A DNA stretch of 64,000 bases, from NCBI RefSeq assembly GCF_951801035.1, contig NZ_CATOKT010000007.1; one strand, given 5' to 3'. The stretch's first letter is position 1. Every line of letters begins with the position of its first letter. This document shows positions 24,842 through 33,790 of this stretch, piece after piece. The notes under the pieces were generated by a model that worked only from the letters and a program-made list of their open reading frames with translations, was not told the origin of the DNA and ran no database searches. The stretch comes from Adlercreutzia sp910585575 (GTDB lineage Bacteria; Actinomycetota; Coriobacteriia; Coriobacteriales; Eggerthellaceae). A program made the position numbers and the translations under genes.

Positions 24842-26126
24842 GACCATGCCGCGCGAGGAGCTGCGTGAACTGCAGGTGGAGCGCCTGCGCGAATCGCTGC
24901 GCAACGCCTATGAGAACGTGGAACTGTATCGCCAGCGCTTCGATGAAGCCGGTGTTACTCCCGATGATCTGCAATCGCTGGAGGACTTGCAGAAGTTCCC
25001 CTTTGTGGTGAAGCAGGACATGCGCGATGCCTATCCTTTCGGGATGTTCGCCCGCGAGAACGCCGACGTGGCCCGCATCCATGCCTCCTCGGGCACGACG
25101 GGTCAGGCTACCGTGGTGGGCCACACCGCCGCCGACCTTAAGAACTGGGGCGACTGCTTCGCCCGCGGTATTGCCATGGTGGGCGGCACGAAGGACTCCA
25201 CCATCCAGGTGTCCTACGGCTACGGCCTGTTCACGGGCGGCTTGGGCGCTCATGCCGGCGGCGAAGCCATGGGCTGCACCGTCATCCCCACCTCTTCGGG
25301 CAACACGAAGCGCCAGATTCAGATGATGAAGGACTGCCATACCGACATCCTCTGCTGCACGCCGTCCTACGCTCTGCTCATTGCCGACACGGCCATCGAG
25401 ATGGGCTACGACCCCGCTACCGAGTTCCAAATTTCCGGCGGTATCTTCGGCGCCGAGCCCTGCTCCGAGAATATGCGCCAGGAAATTGCCGACAAGCTGG
25501 GCCTCCAGTACTGCGATGTCTACGGTCTCTCCGAGATCATGGGTCCGGGCGTGGCCATGGAGTGCAAGGAGCGCGGCGGTCTGCACATTGCCGAGGACCA
25601 GTTCTTCTGCGAGATCATCGATCCCGAAACCCTCGAGGTGCTGCCGGATGGCGAGGTGGGCGAGCTGGTCATCACCACGCTTACCCGCGAGTGCTCGCCC
25701 ATGATCCGCTATCGCACCCGCGACGTTACCACTATCATTGACGAGCCCTGCGCTTGCGGGCGCACCCATCGCAAAATCGGGCGTCTGCTGGGCCGTACCG
25801 ACGACATGCTCATCATCCGCGGCGTGAACGTGTTCCCGTCCCAGATCGAGCAGGTCATCACCGAGTTCCCCGAGATCGCCACCCAGTACCAGATCATCCT
25901 TACCACGCGCGGCCCGCTCGATCACGTCGAGCTGCAGGTGGAAACCGAGCCCGATTTCCCCATCGACGAGGTGCGCAAGCTCGAGGATCTGCGCAGCCGT
26001 CTGGGCGCTGCGCTCAAGAGCAACCTGCAGGTGGCCGTGGACATCAAGTTCGTGGAACCCAAGACCATCGCCCGTTCCGAGGGCAAGGCGAAGCGCGTTA
26101 TCGACCTGAGAGGGGAGACCAACTAA
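24819..26126 (+). CDS. paaK: Phenylacetate-CoA ligase (PaaK-type), copy 1
   Basis: 435 residues. ANL-superfamily adenylating enzyme making phenylacetyl-CoA (or another aryl-acetyl-CoA) from acid, ATP and CoA. Motifs are the AMP-binding SSGTTGQATVVGHT near residue 90, DVYGLSEIMGPGVAMEC near 230, and RTDDMLIIRGVNVFPSQIE near 327 (hinge and C-terminal domain). The GTG at 24819 sits inside the VanW gene end, preceded by AAAAGGAGG. The next ATG overlaps this stop by one base, tying the ACT gene to it. With iorAB downstream, substrates are probably aryl-acetates from aromatic amino acids. Shares strong similarity with copy 2 at 31393. Confidence 0.93.
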   Translation: MYFQPEIETMPREELRELQVERLRESLRNAYENVELYRQRFDEAGVTPDDLQSLEDLQKFPFVVKQDMRDAYPFGMFARENADVARIHASSGTTGQATVVGHTAADLKNWGDCFARGIAMVGGTKDSTIQVSYGYGLFTGGLGAHAGGEAMGCTVIPTSSGNTKRQIQMMKDCHTDILCCTPSYALLIADTAIEMGYDPATEFQISGGIFGAEPCSENMRQEIADKLGLQYCDVYGLSEIMGPGVAMECKERGGLHIAEDQFFCEIIDPETLEVLPDGEVGELVITTLTRECSPMIRYRTRDVTTIIDEPCACGRTHRKIGRLLGRTDDMLIIRGVNVFPSQIEQVITEFPEIATQYQIILTTRGPLDHVELQVETEPDFPIDEVRKLEDLRSRLGAALKSNLQVAVDIKFVEPKTIARSEGKAKRVIDLRGETN

Positions 26127-26557
26127 TGATTTCTCAGCTGACGGTTTTTCTCACCAACGAGAAGGGGCGCCTGGCCGCGGCCACGCGCACCCTGGCCAAT
26201 GCCGATATCAACATGAAGGCCCTGTTCATTGCCGACACGGCCGACTTCGGCATCCTGCGCATCTTCTGCGACACCCCCGAGCGCGCAGCGGCGGAACTGT
26301 GCGAGGCGGGCTTCCGTGCCACGCTGACGCCGGTTATCGCCGTGTCGGTGGCTGACAAGCCCGGCACGCTGGCCGACTTGCTCGGCTTCTGCGAGGGCGC
26401 CTCCATGAACGTCGAGTATGGTTACTGCTTCTGCACGGCCGACGGCCGCGCCATTGACGTGCTGAAGATTGGCGGCGACGAGGCCGAGGCGGTGCTTGCC
26501 GAAGCCGGTTTCACGATTCTTGCTCCGGAAGACGTCTATGCAGTCGATGCACAATAA
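26126..26557 (+). CDS. Tandem ACT-domain protein, copy 1
   Basis: 143 residues made of two ACT-like modules (ISQLTVFLTNEKGRLAAATR and VIAVSVADKPGTLADLLGF). ACT domains bind amino acids and regulate enzymes. Its ATG overlaps the paaK stop by one base, so it is translationally coupled and probably reports aromatic amino acid status to the ligase or to Ior; that is inference. A paralogue at 30942 also neighbours a paaK gene. Confidence 0.88.
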   Translation: MISQLTVFLTNEKGRLAAATRTLANADINMKALFIADTADFGILRIFCDTPERAAAELCEAGFRATLTPVIAVSVADKPGTLADLLGFCEGASMNVEYGYCFCTADGRAIDVLKIGGDEAEAVLAEAGFTILAPEDVYAVDAQ

Positions 26558-28106
26558 CGTTTCGCTTCCCGTTGGTTCTGCCTGCGAGCGCACCGGTCTG
26601 AGGACCCGGGCGCTCGCCTGTTTCTGGGCGCTCCTGTGCGCCCTGGCGCTTGCGGTTTCCCTGGCGCCCGCGGCTTGGGCCGAAGTGCGCAGCACCGACG
26701 AGCTGCTCGGGCAGACCGTTGAACAGCGGGGTCTTCCGGCGGTGGCCTGTCCGAATGTCACAGCCCAGTACGCGCTGTTGATGGACGACAAGGGCACCGT
26801 GTACTTCTCGCGTGAGGCGAACGAGCGCACCCATATTGCCTCCATCACGAAGGTGATGACCGCTATCGTGGCGCTCGAGAACGCCTCGCTGGAAGATACG
26901 GTGACGGTCACGGCCGAGGCCGCCCAGGTGGGCGAGTCCACGGCGAGTCTTGCCGCCGGCGATACCCTTACCATGAAAGCGGCGCTAACGGGCCTTATGG
27001 TATCATCGGGCAACGATGCCGCCATCGCCATTGCCGACACGGTGGGGGCCGCGCTGAAAACCTCCGACGACCAGTCGAACAACGAGGCTTTTGTGGCGGC
27101 TATGAACGCCAAAGCTGCCGAGCTGGGCATGAACGACACGCTTTTCGCCAATCCCCATGGTCTCGACATCGGCAACTACGACAACGAGATGTACAGCACG
27201 GCCCATGATGTGGCGCTTATGTGCCAGCATGCCATGGAGAACGAGACCTTCCGTGACATCGTGGCCCAGGAAAAGGCGCAGATTACCGTCAAACGGGGCA
27301 AAGAGGCCCTGGTCATCAACTTGACATCCACTGACTTGCTGCTTGGCCGCTATGAGGGAGCGTGCGGCATCAAGACGGGCTATACCGAGCAGGCGGGGCA
27401 GTCCTTCGCGGGCGCCTGCCAGCGGGACGGCTCCTATCTCTACGCCATCGTTTTGGGAGCTCCCTCGGAAAACGGCCGTTTTGAAGATGCCGAGGCGCTG
27501 TTCAGCTGGGTGTACGACAATCAGATCGATTACCCGTTGGCCCATACGAGTCAAACGACGACCATGACCGTTGATGGCACCGCAACCGAGGTGCCGCTTA
27601 TCGCTGAGGTGCCTTTCACCGCATGGCCCGACAAGCGCGTGAAAGCCACTTTTGCCGATCCGGCGGCATCTGTGGAGGTCTTCGCCCCTGAGGGTAATGT
27701 GAGCCAGGAGTTCACTTACCGGGAGCTCAACGGCTCGGTGAGCGTCGGCGACGTGGTGGGTACGGTAAACTTCTACCAGAACAACCAGGTCATTGCCTCG
27801 CAAGAATTGGTGGCCACCGAAGACGCCGCCGCCCCTGACTTTCTCGAGGGCTTGGGCATCTGGTGGGATCGTCTCTGGCAGGGCTTGGGTGGCACCGCCG
27901 AAGTAGCCGATCCGCTTGTGTACAACGAGACGCCGCTCATCTACAGTAAATCGACGACAGCTCCCTCGGCGGCCGAGGCGCTTGCAGCCGGCGACGATCA
28001 GGCGGATGCAGGCAATGACGCCACCGAGGACGACGCCGAAAACACAGCGAATGAAGCCGATCAGTCCGACAATCAAGCGCCTGCCGATGCGGGCGAGAGC
28101 AACTAA
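26538..28106 (+). CDS. dacA: D-alanyl-D-alanine carboxypeptidase (penicillin-binding protein 5 family)
   Basis: 522 residues, exported. Signal peptide in residues ~20-45 (ACFWALLCALALAVSL...AWA). Serine active-site motifs are in order: SITK (IASITKVMTA), SSGNDAAIA and IKTGYTEQAG, the full SxxK/SxN/KTG set. Trims the terminal D-Ala from peptidoglycan pentapeptides. After the catalytic and PBP5-like beta domains comes an acidic Asp/Glu/Ala tail of ~50 residues and no obvious membrane anchor helix, unlike E. coli PBP5. ATG at 26538 overlaps the ACT gene by 20 bases; ATG at 26547 is an alternative. Its position inside an aryl-CoA cluster is odd. Confidence 0.92.
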   Translation: MQSMHNNVSLPVGSACERTGLRTRALACFWALLCALALAVSLAPAAWAEVRSTDELLGQTVEQRGLPAVACPNVTAQYALLMDDKGTVYFSREANERTHIASITKVMTAIVALENASLEDTVTVTAEAAQVGESTASLAAGDTLTMKAALTGLMVSSGNDAAIAIADTVGAALKTSDDQSNNEAFVAAMNAKAAELGMNDTLFANPHGLDIGNYDNEMYSTAHDVALMCQHAMENETFRDIVAQEKAQITVKRGKEALVINLTSTDLLLGRYEGACGIKTGYTEQAGQSFAGACQRDGSYLYAIVLGAPSENGRFEDAEALFSWVYDNQIDYPLAHTSQTTTMTVDGTATEVPLIAEVPFTAWPDKRVKATFADPAASVEVFAPEGNVSQEFTYRELNGSVSVGDVVGTVNFYQNNQVIASQELVATEDAAAPDFLEGLGIWWDRLWQGLGGTAEVADPLVYNETPLIYSKSTTAPSAAEALAAGDDQADAGNDATEDDAENTANEADQSDNQAPADAGESN

Positions 28107-28121
28107 GAGAAGGAGAGAGCC

Positions 28122-28562
28122 ATGAGCGAAGTATGTCCAGTGTGCTCCCATCCGGTGTCGCCTGGCGATGCCGTTTGCCCCACGTGCGGGTTTAAACTGC
28201 TTGGCGCCACCCAGGCGTTCAAGCCGTTGGTCATGGAGGCCGAGGAGGTGGCGGCTGTCGAGGCGGCGCCCGCCCAGGCCTGCCTGAACGTCGTGCGCGG
28301 ACCGCAGGTGGGGTTGAGCTATACCCTGAAGGCCGAGCCCATGACCGTGGGTCGCAGCCCGCAGTGCTCCATCTTCCTGAACGACATGACCGTCTCGCGC
28401 ATGCACGCCACCATCGAGCCCGAGGGGCGCTGCTTCGTCATTCGCGATGCCAATTCGTTCAACGGCGTATGGGTGAACAACGAGAACGTCGAGGCGCGCA
28501 CCTTGCGTCCCGGCGATTACGTGCAAATCGGCACCTTCTGCCTTCAATACGAGGAAAACTAA
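28122..28562 (+). CDS. FHA-domain protein with zinc ribbon
   Basis: 146 residues. N-terminal zinc ribbon (CPVCSHPVSPGDAVCPTCG, residues 5-23) and C-terminal forkhead-associated domain (MTVGRSPQCSIFLNDMTVSR with the phosphothreonine-binding Arg/Ser, then NSFNGVWVNNENV). FHA domains bind phosphothreonine, so it likely works with a Ser/Thr kinase. A PASTA protein at the right end of the window shows such signalling is plausible. Follows dacA by 15 bases, hinting at a link with cell-wall control. Confidence 0.9.
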   Translation: MSEVCPVCSHPVSPGDAVCPTCGFKLLGATQAFKPLVMEAEEVAAVEAAPAQACLNVVRGPQVGLSYTLKAEPMTVGRSPQCSIFLNDMTVSRMHATIEPEGRCFVIRDANSFNGVWVNNENVEARTLRPGDYVQIGTFCLQYEEN

Positions 28563-28613
28563 CCATCGAGCTGCGGCCAGGGGAGGCCGCCTGAGAAGAC
28601 GAGGAAAGAGTCT

Positions 28614-30338
28614 ATGGAGTTGATGTCGGGAAACGAGGCCATCGCTCAGGGCGCCTGGGAGGCCGGGTGCACCATTGGCGTGGCCTATCCGGGAACCCCG
28701 TCCACGGAGACCCTCGAGGCCTTTGCTAAGAAGGACGACGTGTACGCAGAATGGTGCGTGAACGAGAAGGTGGCCGTGGAAGTGGGCGTCGGTGCCTCGG
28801 CGGCCGGTGCGCGCGTGCTGGCCACCATGAAGCACGTGGGGGTGAACGTGGCGGCTGACCCCTTGTTCACGGCTGCTTATACGGGAGTGGGCGGCGGTTT
28901 TGTCATCCTTGCCGCCGACGATCCGGGCATGTACTCCTCTCAGAATGAGCAGGACTCCCACTATTACGCCATGGCGGCGGCGCTTCCGTGCCTCGATCCT
29001 GCCGATTCGGCCGAGGCTCTGCGCTTTACCCGCGAGGCCTTCGACCTTTCCGAGCGCTTCGATGTGCCCTTCCTTATTCGCTCGAGCGTGCGCATCTCCC
29101 ACACGAAGACGCCCGTGGAGCCGGGTGAGCGTCAGGCGGTGCCGTTGCGCCCCTACGAGAAGAACCCGGCAAAATGGGTGATGATGCCCGCCTTCGCCAA
29201 GCCGCGCCGTTTGGTGCAGCTCGACCGCATCGACGCTCTGCGTGCGTGGGTTGAGGAGTGCCCCTATAACGAGGTCATTCGCCTCGGTTCCGCCGTAGGC
29301 GTCGTATGCGCCGGAGCGGTGTACCAGCACGTAGCTGAGGCGCTGCCCGAAGCGAGCATCTTCAAGCTGGGCGTAACCTGGCCGTTGCCGGCCCAGGCGC
29401 TCCGCGATTTCGCTGATTCCGTCGACGCGCTCTATGTCGTGGAAGAGGCGTCCACCTACCTTATCGATGCCGTGCGCGCCTGCCGCGTTCCCGTGGTCGA
29501 CACTCCGCAGCCCCTGCCGCGCGCCGGCGAGCTGACCCCCGGTTTGGTGCGAGCGGCCTTTGGTCTGGAGGAGCCGCCCCATGCGGCCCCGGTCGAGGGC
29601 TTGCCGCCGCGGCCGCCCGCTTTGTGCGCGGGCTGCCCCCATCGCCTCGTGTTCAAGGAGCTGGCTCGGATGAAGGCCATCGTCACGGGCGATATCGGCT
29701 GCTACACCCTCGGCGCGCTCCCGCCGCTTTCAGCTATGGACACCACGGTGGATATGGGTGCGTCGGTGTCCATGTCCCACGGCTTCGAGCTGGCCTTGGC
29801 CGGCACCGAGCACAAGCCCGTGGTGGCGGTCATCGGCGATTCCACCTTCGCCCATTCGGGCCTGAGCTCGCTGATCTCCACCGTGTACAACCAGGGGTCC
29901 GGCACCGTCTGCGTGCTCGACAACCGCACCACGGCCATGACCGGGCGTCAGGGCAACCCCTTCAACGGCGTGACCTTGCAGCATCGCCCGAGCCGCGAGC
30001 TGAACATCGAGGGCGTGGTGTCGGCGCTCGGTGTCGAGGATGTGCGGGTGATCGATCCGAACGATGCCGAAGCCGTGCGCACGGCCCTGAAAGAGGCCAC
30101 GGCCTTCGAGGGCCTTTCGGTGCTCGTGTTCCGTTCTCCCTGTGTGCTGCTGGAGCGGGTGTCTAAGAAGCCCTATGAGGTCACCAGTAAGTGCACGGCC
30201 TGCGGCGTGTGCGCCACGTTGGGCTGCCCCGCCATTGCCCGCGACGAGATGGGCGTGGCCTATATCGATCGCGCCCAGTGCATCGGCTGCGGTCAATGTG
30301 CTCAGTACTGCCGTTTCGATGCCATCGTGAAGGAGTAG
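28614..30338 (+). CDS. iorA: Indolepyruvate:ferredoxin oxidoreductase alpha subunit
   Basis: 574 residues. Oxidatively decarboxylates aryl-pyruvates (from Trp, Phe, Tyr transamination) to aryl-acetyl-CoA, reducing ferredoxin; oxygen-sensitive. Thiamine-pyrophosphate domains are evident: MSGNEAIAQGAWEAG and AYPGTPSTE at the N-terminus, then GDIGCYTLG and AVIGDSTFAHSG near residues 360-410. The C-terminus has two [4Fe-4S] motifs (CTACGVCATLGCP and CIGCGQCAQYC); the first has one extra residue before its last Cys. Pairs with iorB 9 bases downstream. Confidence 0.95.
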   Translation: MELMSGNEAIAQGAWEAGCTIGVAYPGTPSTETLEAFAKKDDVYAEWCVNEKVAVEVGVGASAAGARVLATMKHVGVNVAADPLFTAAYTGVGGGFVILAADDPGMYSSQNEQDSHYYAMAAALPCLDPADSAEALRFTREAFDLSERFDVPFLIRSSVRISHTKTPVEPGERQAVPLRPYEKNPAKWVMMPAFAKPRRLVQLDRIDALRAWVEECPYNEVIRLGSAVGVVCAGAVYQHVAEALPEASIFKLGVTWPLPAQALRDFADSVDALYVVEEASTYLIDAVRACRVPVVDTPQPLPRAGELTPGLVRAAFGLEEPPHAAPVEGLPPRPPALCAGCPHRLVFKELARMKAIVTGDIGCYTLGALPPLSAMDTTVDMGASVSMSHGFELALAGTEHKPVVAVIGDSTFAHSGLSSLISTVYNQGSGTVCVLDNRTTAMTGRQGNPFNGVTLQHRPSRELNIEGVVSALGVEDVRVIDPNDAEAVRTALKEATAFEGLSVLVFRSPCVLLERVSKKPYEVTSKCTACGVCATLGCPAIARDEMGVAYIDRAQCIGCGQCAQYCRFDAIVKE

Positions 30339-30347
30339 GGGAGAGCT

Positions 30348-30938
30348 ATGAGCGATACGAAAACAGTGCTTCTGTGCGGTGTGGGCGGTCAGGGAACCAT
30401 CCTTGCCGCCGATCTGCTGGCCTTCGGGTGCATGCGCGCCGGCCTTCAGGTGAAGGTGTCCGAGATTCACGGCATGTCCCAGCGCGGCGGCGCCGTCACC
30501 ACGGTGGTGCGCGTCGGGGAGAACGTGCAGTCCATGGTGGCTGATGCGGGCAGCGCCGACATTATTGTCGCCTTTGAAACGACCGAGGCCCTGCGCAATC
30601 TGCCCAACTTGAAGGAGGGCGGCTCGCTGATCGTCAACGACGAGGCCATTAAGCCCCTGCCGGTGCTCACGGGCGCGGCTTCCATGCCGGCTCATCCCCG
30701 CGAGACCCTGATCGACGCCGGCGCGCTTCTGGTGCCCGCGGCTGACATCGCCTGGAAGGTGGGCAATCCCAAGACCGCCAACGTGGTGCTGCTCGGGGCG
30801 CTCACAGCGCGGCTCGACATTCCCGAAGAGGTATGGGTGGCCACGGTAGAGGAGCGGGTGCCGGCGCACACTATCGAGGCCAATGTGGCCGCTCTGCGCG
30901 CCGGTCGCGCTTTCGTGCTCGAGCAGGAAGGAAACTAG
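30348..30938 (+). CDS. iorB: Indolepyruvate:ferredoxin oxidoreductase beta subunit
   Basis: 196 residues, the gamma-type 2-oxoacid:ferredoxin oxidoreductase fold (VLLCGVGGQGTILAADLLA, then EIHGMSQRGGAVTTVVRVG, both diagnostic). Forms the heterodimer or tetramer with IorA. Starts 9 bases after iorA with GGGGAGAG upstream and is followed 3 bases later by an ACT gene, so the set is one transcript. Confidence 0.94.
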   Translation: MSDTKTVLLCGVGGQGTILAADLLAFGCMRAGLQVKVSEIHGMSQRGGAVTTVVRVGENVQSMVADAGSADIIVAFETTEALRNLPNLKEGGSLIVNDEAIKPLPVLTGAASMPAHPRETLIDAGALLVPAADIAWKVGNPKTANVVLLGALTARLDIPEEVWVATVEERVPAHTIEANVAALRAGRAFVLEQEGN

Positions 30939-30941
30939 ATC

Positions 30942-31388
30942 ATGACGGTATCCCAGATCAGTGTTTTCGCCGAGAGCAAGCCGGGCCATTTAGGCCGCGT
31001 CCTGGGTTTGTTCGACCAGGCCGGAGTCAGCGTGCGCGGCTATTCGGCGTCCGATACCGGAGAGTACGGCATCCTTCGTTTTGTGGTGGACAAGCCCGAT
31101 GAGGCCTACGAGGCTCTGCGCGGTGCCGGCTGTGCCTGCGCGGTGTCTCCGGTACTGTGTCTCAAGCTGGAGGACAAGCCCGGCGAGCTGCTGCGCGTTA
31201 TGGGTGTGCTGGCCGAGTGCGGTATCAATGTGGTGTACAGCTACTCGATGATCTCCACCTACATTGTGCTCTCCACTACCGATCCCGAGCGGGCTCGCGA
31301 ACTTTTGGCTGATCAGCCTGTGGAGACGATCGCTCAGGAAGATATCACGCGCTACGTTGCCGAGCGCCCCGACTGGAAGGAGGCCTAG
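30942..31388 (+). CDS. Tandem ACT-domain protein, copy 2
   Basis: 148 residues with two ACT modules (VSQISVFAESKPGHLGRVLG and VLCLKLEDKPGELLRVMG). Clear paralogue of the protein at 26126. It sits between iorB and paaK copy 2, mirroring the first pair. Likely an amino-acid-sensing partner of the aryl-CoA enzymes; no direct evidence of the ligand. Confidence 0.88.
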   Translation: MTVSQISVFAESKPGHLGRVLGLFDQAGVSVRGYSASDTGEYGILRFVVDKPDEAYEALRGAGCACAVSPVLCLKLEDKPGELLRVMGVLAECGINVVYSYSMISTYIVLSTTDPERARELLADQPVETIAQEDITRYVAERPDWKEA

Positions 31389-31392
31389 GACC

Positions 31393-32778
31393 ATGGCGTG
31401 TGCTGAGGAAACTTTCGCTGTCACTGAGAAGGGCGCAGCTCTGCGCGCGGCTCAAGAGGGGCGCTTCGATGCGCTGCCCATCTATGATCGAGCGATCGAA
31501 TGTGCCTCCCGCGAGGACATCGAGGCCCTGCAGCTGGAGAAGCTGAAGAACCAGGTTGCCTATACCTACGAGCGCGTGCCCTGGTACCGTCAGAAGATGG
31601 ACGAGATGGGCGTGGCGCCCGAGGATATCGAAACCTTAGATGACGTGCGCAAGTTGCCCTTTACGGACAAAACCGCTCTGCGCGACACGTTCCCGTTCGG
31701 CTTGTTTGCGGTTCCCCTGTCCGAAGTGCGCGAACTGCATTCCTCGTCAGGCACCACCGGCAAACCGGTGGTGGTGGGCTATACGCCGGACGACCTGAAC
31801 GTGTGGAGCGACTGCATTGCGCGTCTTGTGCAAATGGCCGGTGTCGTGCCGGGCGATGTGGCCCAAATGGCCTTCGGCTACGGCATGTTCACCGGCGGTT
31901 TCGGCTTGCACTACGGCCTGCAGAAGCTGGGTTGCGCCATGATTCCCGCAGGCTCGGGCAATACCGAGCGCCACATCCAGATGATCGAGGACTACGGTAC
32001 CACGGTGCTGGTGGCCACGCCCTCTTACGCTATGCATATTTGCGAGGTGGGGGAGCAGATGGGCTATGATTGGGCGTCTTCGCCTCTGCGCGTGGGCCTG
32101 TTCGGCGGCGAGCCGTGCCCGCCGGGCCTGAAGGCCGAGATCGAGCGCCGCATGCATATCACCTGCACGGATAATTACGGTCTCACCGAGGTAATGGGAC
32201 CGGGCGTGTCGGGCGAGTGCTTGGCCGAACGCTTCCAGCAGCATATCGCCGAGGATCACTTCCTCTGGGAGGTGGTGGATCCTGAAACTGGTGAGCCCGT
32301 GGCCGAGGGAGAGATGGGCGAGCTCGTGCTCACGCCGCTGGACAAGCAGGCCATTCCCGTGCTGCGCTATCGCACCCATGACCTGACGCGCGTGCATACC
32401 GAGCCCTGTGCCTGCGGGCGCACCCATGCGCGCATGGACAAGGTGCGTTCGCGTAGCGACGACATGCTCATCATCCGTGGCACCAACGTGTTCCCCTCGC
32501 AGATCGAGGACGTGCTCAGCGGCATCGACGAAGTGACGCCCCATTACCACATCATTGTCGATACGAAAAACGGCATGGACGTCTTCACGGTGGAGACCGA
32601 GCTGCGACCCGAGGCGTTCTCCGACTCCTTCGAGTCCATGAACGTTATCAAGGAGAACATTGCCGAGAAGCTGAAGAGCACGCTGCTGGTGGCTCCGGCG
32701 GTGCGCCTGGTGGAGCCGGGCGGCATCGAGCGTGCCGTGGGCAAGGCCAAGCACGTCGACGATCGCCGCAAGAAGTAG
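31393..32778 (+). CDS. paaK: Phenylacetate-CoA ligase (PaaK-type), copy 2
   Basis: 461 residues with the same ANL signature set as copy 1: SSSGTTGKPVVVGYTPDD near residue 117, TDNYGLTEVMGPGVSGEC near 257, and SRSDDMLIIRGTNVFPSQIE near 353. A 30-residue N-terminal extension precedes the usual start region. ATG at 31393 is preceded by AGGAGG at 31379-31384; longer upstream starts lie inside the ACT gene and lack one. May run as a ligase or in reverse to recover ATP from aryl-acetyl-CoA made by IorAB. Confidence 0.93.
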   Translation: MACAEETFAVTEKGAALRAAQEGRFDALPIYDRAIECASREDIEALQLEKLKNQVAYTYERVPWYRQKMDEMGVAPEDIETLDDVRKLPFTDKTALRDTFPFGLFAVPLSEVRELHSSSGTTGKPVVVGYTPDDLNVWSDCIARLVQMAGVVPGDVAQMAFGYGMFTGGFGLHYGLQKLGCAMIPAGSGNTERHIQMIEDYGTTVLVATPSYAMHICEVGEQMGYDWASSPLRVGLFGGEPCPPGLKAEIERRMHITCTDNYGLTEVMGPGVSGECLAERFQQHIAEDHFLWEVVDPETGEPVAEGEMGELVLTPLDKQAIPVLRYRTHDLTRVHTEPCACGRTHARMDKVRSRSDDMLIIRGTNVFPSQIEDVLSGIDEVTPHYHIIVDTKNGMDVFTVETELRPEAFSDSFESMNVIKENIAEKLKSTLLVAPAVRLVEPGGIERAVGKAKHVDDRRKK

Positions 32779-32779
32779 C

Positions 32780-33790
32780 ATGGCGCCCGCGGTCCCAGGA
32801 GAAGCAGTGCCGGCGACTCGATCTTCTGCATCGCTAGTGCAGGGCGAGGGCCACGCTCCCGTCGTGGGGCGCTTCGCTCCGTCGCCCACGGGCCGCATGC
32901 ATGCCGGCAATATTTTCGCCGCTCTGGTGGCGTGGCTCGTCGCCAAGTCCCAGGGCGGCTCCATGGTGCTGCGCGTGGAAGACCTTGATCGCGAACGCTC
33001 AAAGCCCCAGTTCATCGATGGAGTGCAACGCGACTTTGAAAGGTTGGGCCTCACGTGGGACCGCGGCCCCTTTTTTCAGAGCACCCGCGATGAGGCGTAC
33101 CGGGCGGCCTTTGACGAGCTTTGCGGTCGTGATCTGGTGTACCCCTGCTATTGCACCCGGGCCGATCTCCATGCCGCTTCTGCGCCCCATCGAGGGGAGA
33201 AGCCGGTGTACCCCGGCACCTGCCGATGGCTGTCGACCGACGAGCGCGCCGAGCGCGAAGCCGCAGGACGCCATCCGGCCCAACGTCTTATGGTGTCTGA
33301 TGAGGTTTATTCCTTTTACGATCTCGTCCAAGGGCCGACGTCCCAGTGTCTCAGCACTGAATGTGGTGACTTTCTTATCCGTCGCTCCGACGGGGCTTTT
33401 GCTTATCAGCTTGCGGTTGTCGTGGACGATGCGGCCCAGGGAGTGAATTCCGTTGTGCGCGGGGTCGATCTGCTGTGCTCGACACCTCAGCAGATATACC
33501 TGCAGAGGCTGCTCGGCTTGCCTGAGGCCACCTATGCCCATGTGCCGCTTTTAGTGGGAGAACAGGATCGGCGGCTCTCGAAGCGCGATAAAGATGCGGC
33601 TCTTGACGAGCTGCTGGTGCGATTCAAGACCCCTGAAGCGGTTATTGGCCATATTGCCGGCAAAACGGGCCTTGCGCCCACCAGTGATCCCGCCACACCG
33701 GAAGAGCTTCTCGCGACGTTCGATGTGGAGCATCTTCCCCGTCTTTTCCCTGATAAGGTGCAGATTCTCTGGCCGGATACTACAGCATGA
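32780..33790 (+). CDS. gluQ: Glutamyl-Q tRNA(Asp) synthetase-like protein
   Basis: 336 residues, a truncated glutamyl-tRNA synthetase catalytic domain lacking the anticodon-binding half, the hallmark of GluQ-RS (YadB), which attaches glutamate to the queuosine base of tRNA-Asp. N-terminal FAPSPTGRMHAGN carries a HAGN variant of HIGH; the second motif is RRLSKRDKD. The zinc-binding set (YPCYCTRADL and PGTC) is present. Starts 1 base after the paaK stop, and its 3' end overlaps the convergent menA by 11 bases. Confidence 0.88.
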   Translation: MAPAVPGEAVPATRSSASLVQGEGHAPVVGRFAPSPTGRMHAGNIFAALVAWLVAKSQGGSMVLRVEDLDRERSKPQFIDGVQRDFERLGLTWDRGPFFQSTRDEAYRAAFDELCGRDLVYPCYCTRADLHAASAPHRGEKPVYPGTCRWLSTDERAEREAAGRHPAQRLMVSDEVYSFYDLVQGPTSQCLSTECGDFLIRRSDGAFAYQLAVVVDDAAQGVNSVVRGVDLLCSTPQQIYLQRLLGLPEATYAHVPLLVGEQDRRLSKRDKDAALDELLVRFKTPEAVIGHIAGKTGLAPTSDPATPEELLATFDVEHLPRLFPDKVQILWPDTTA

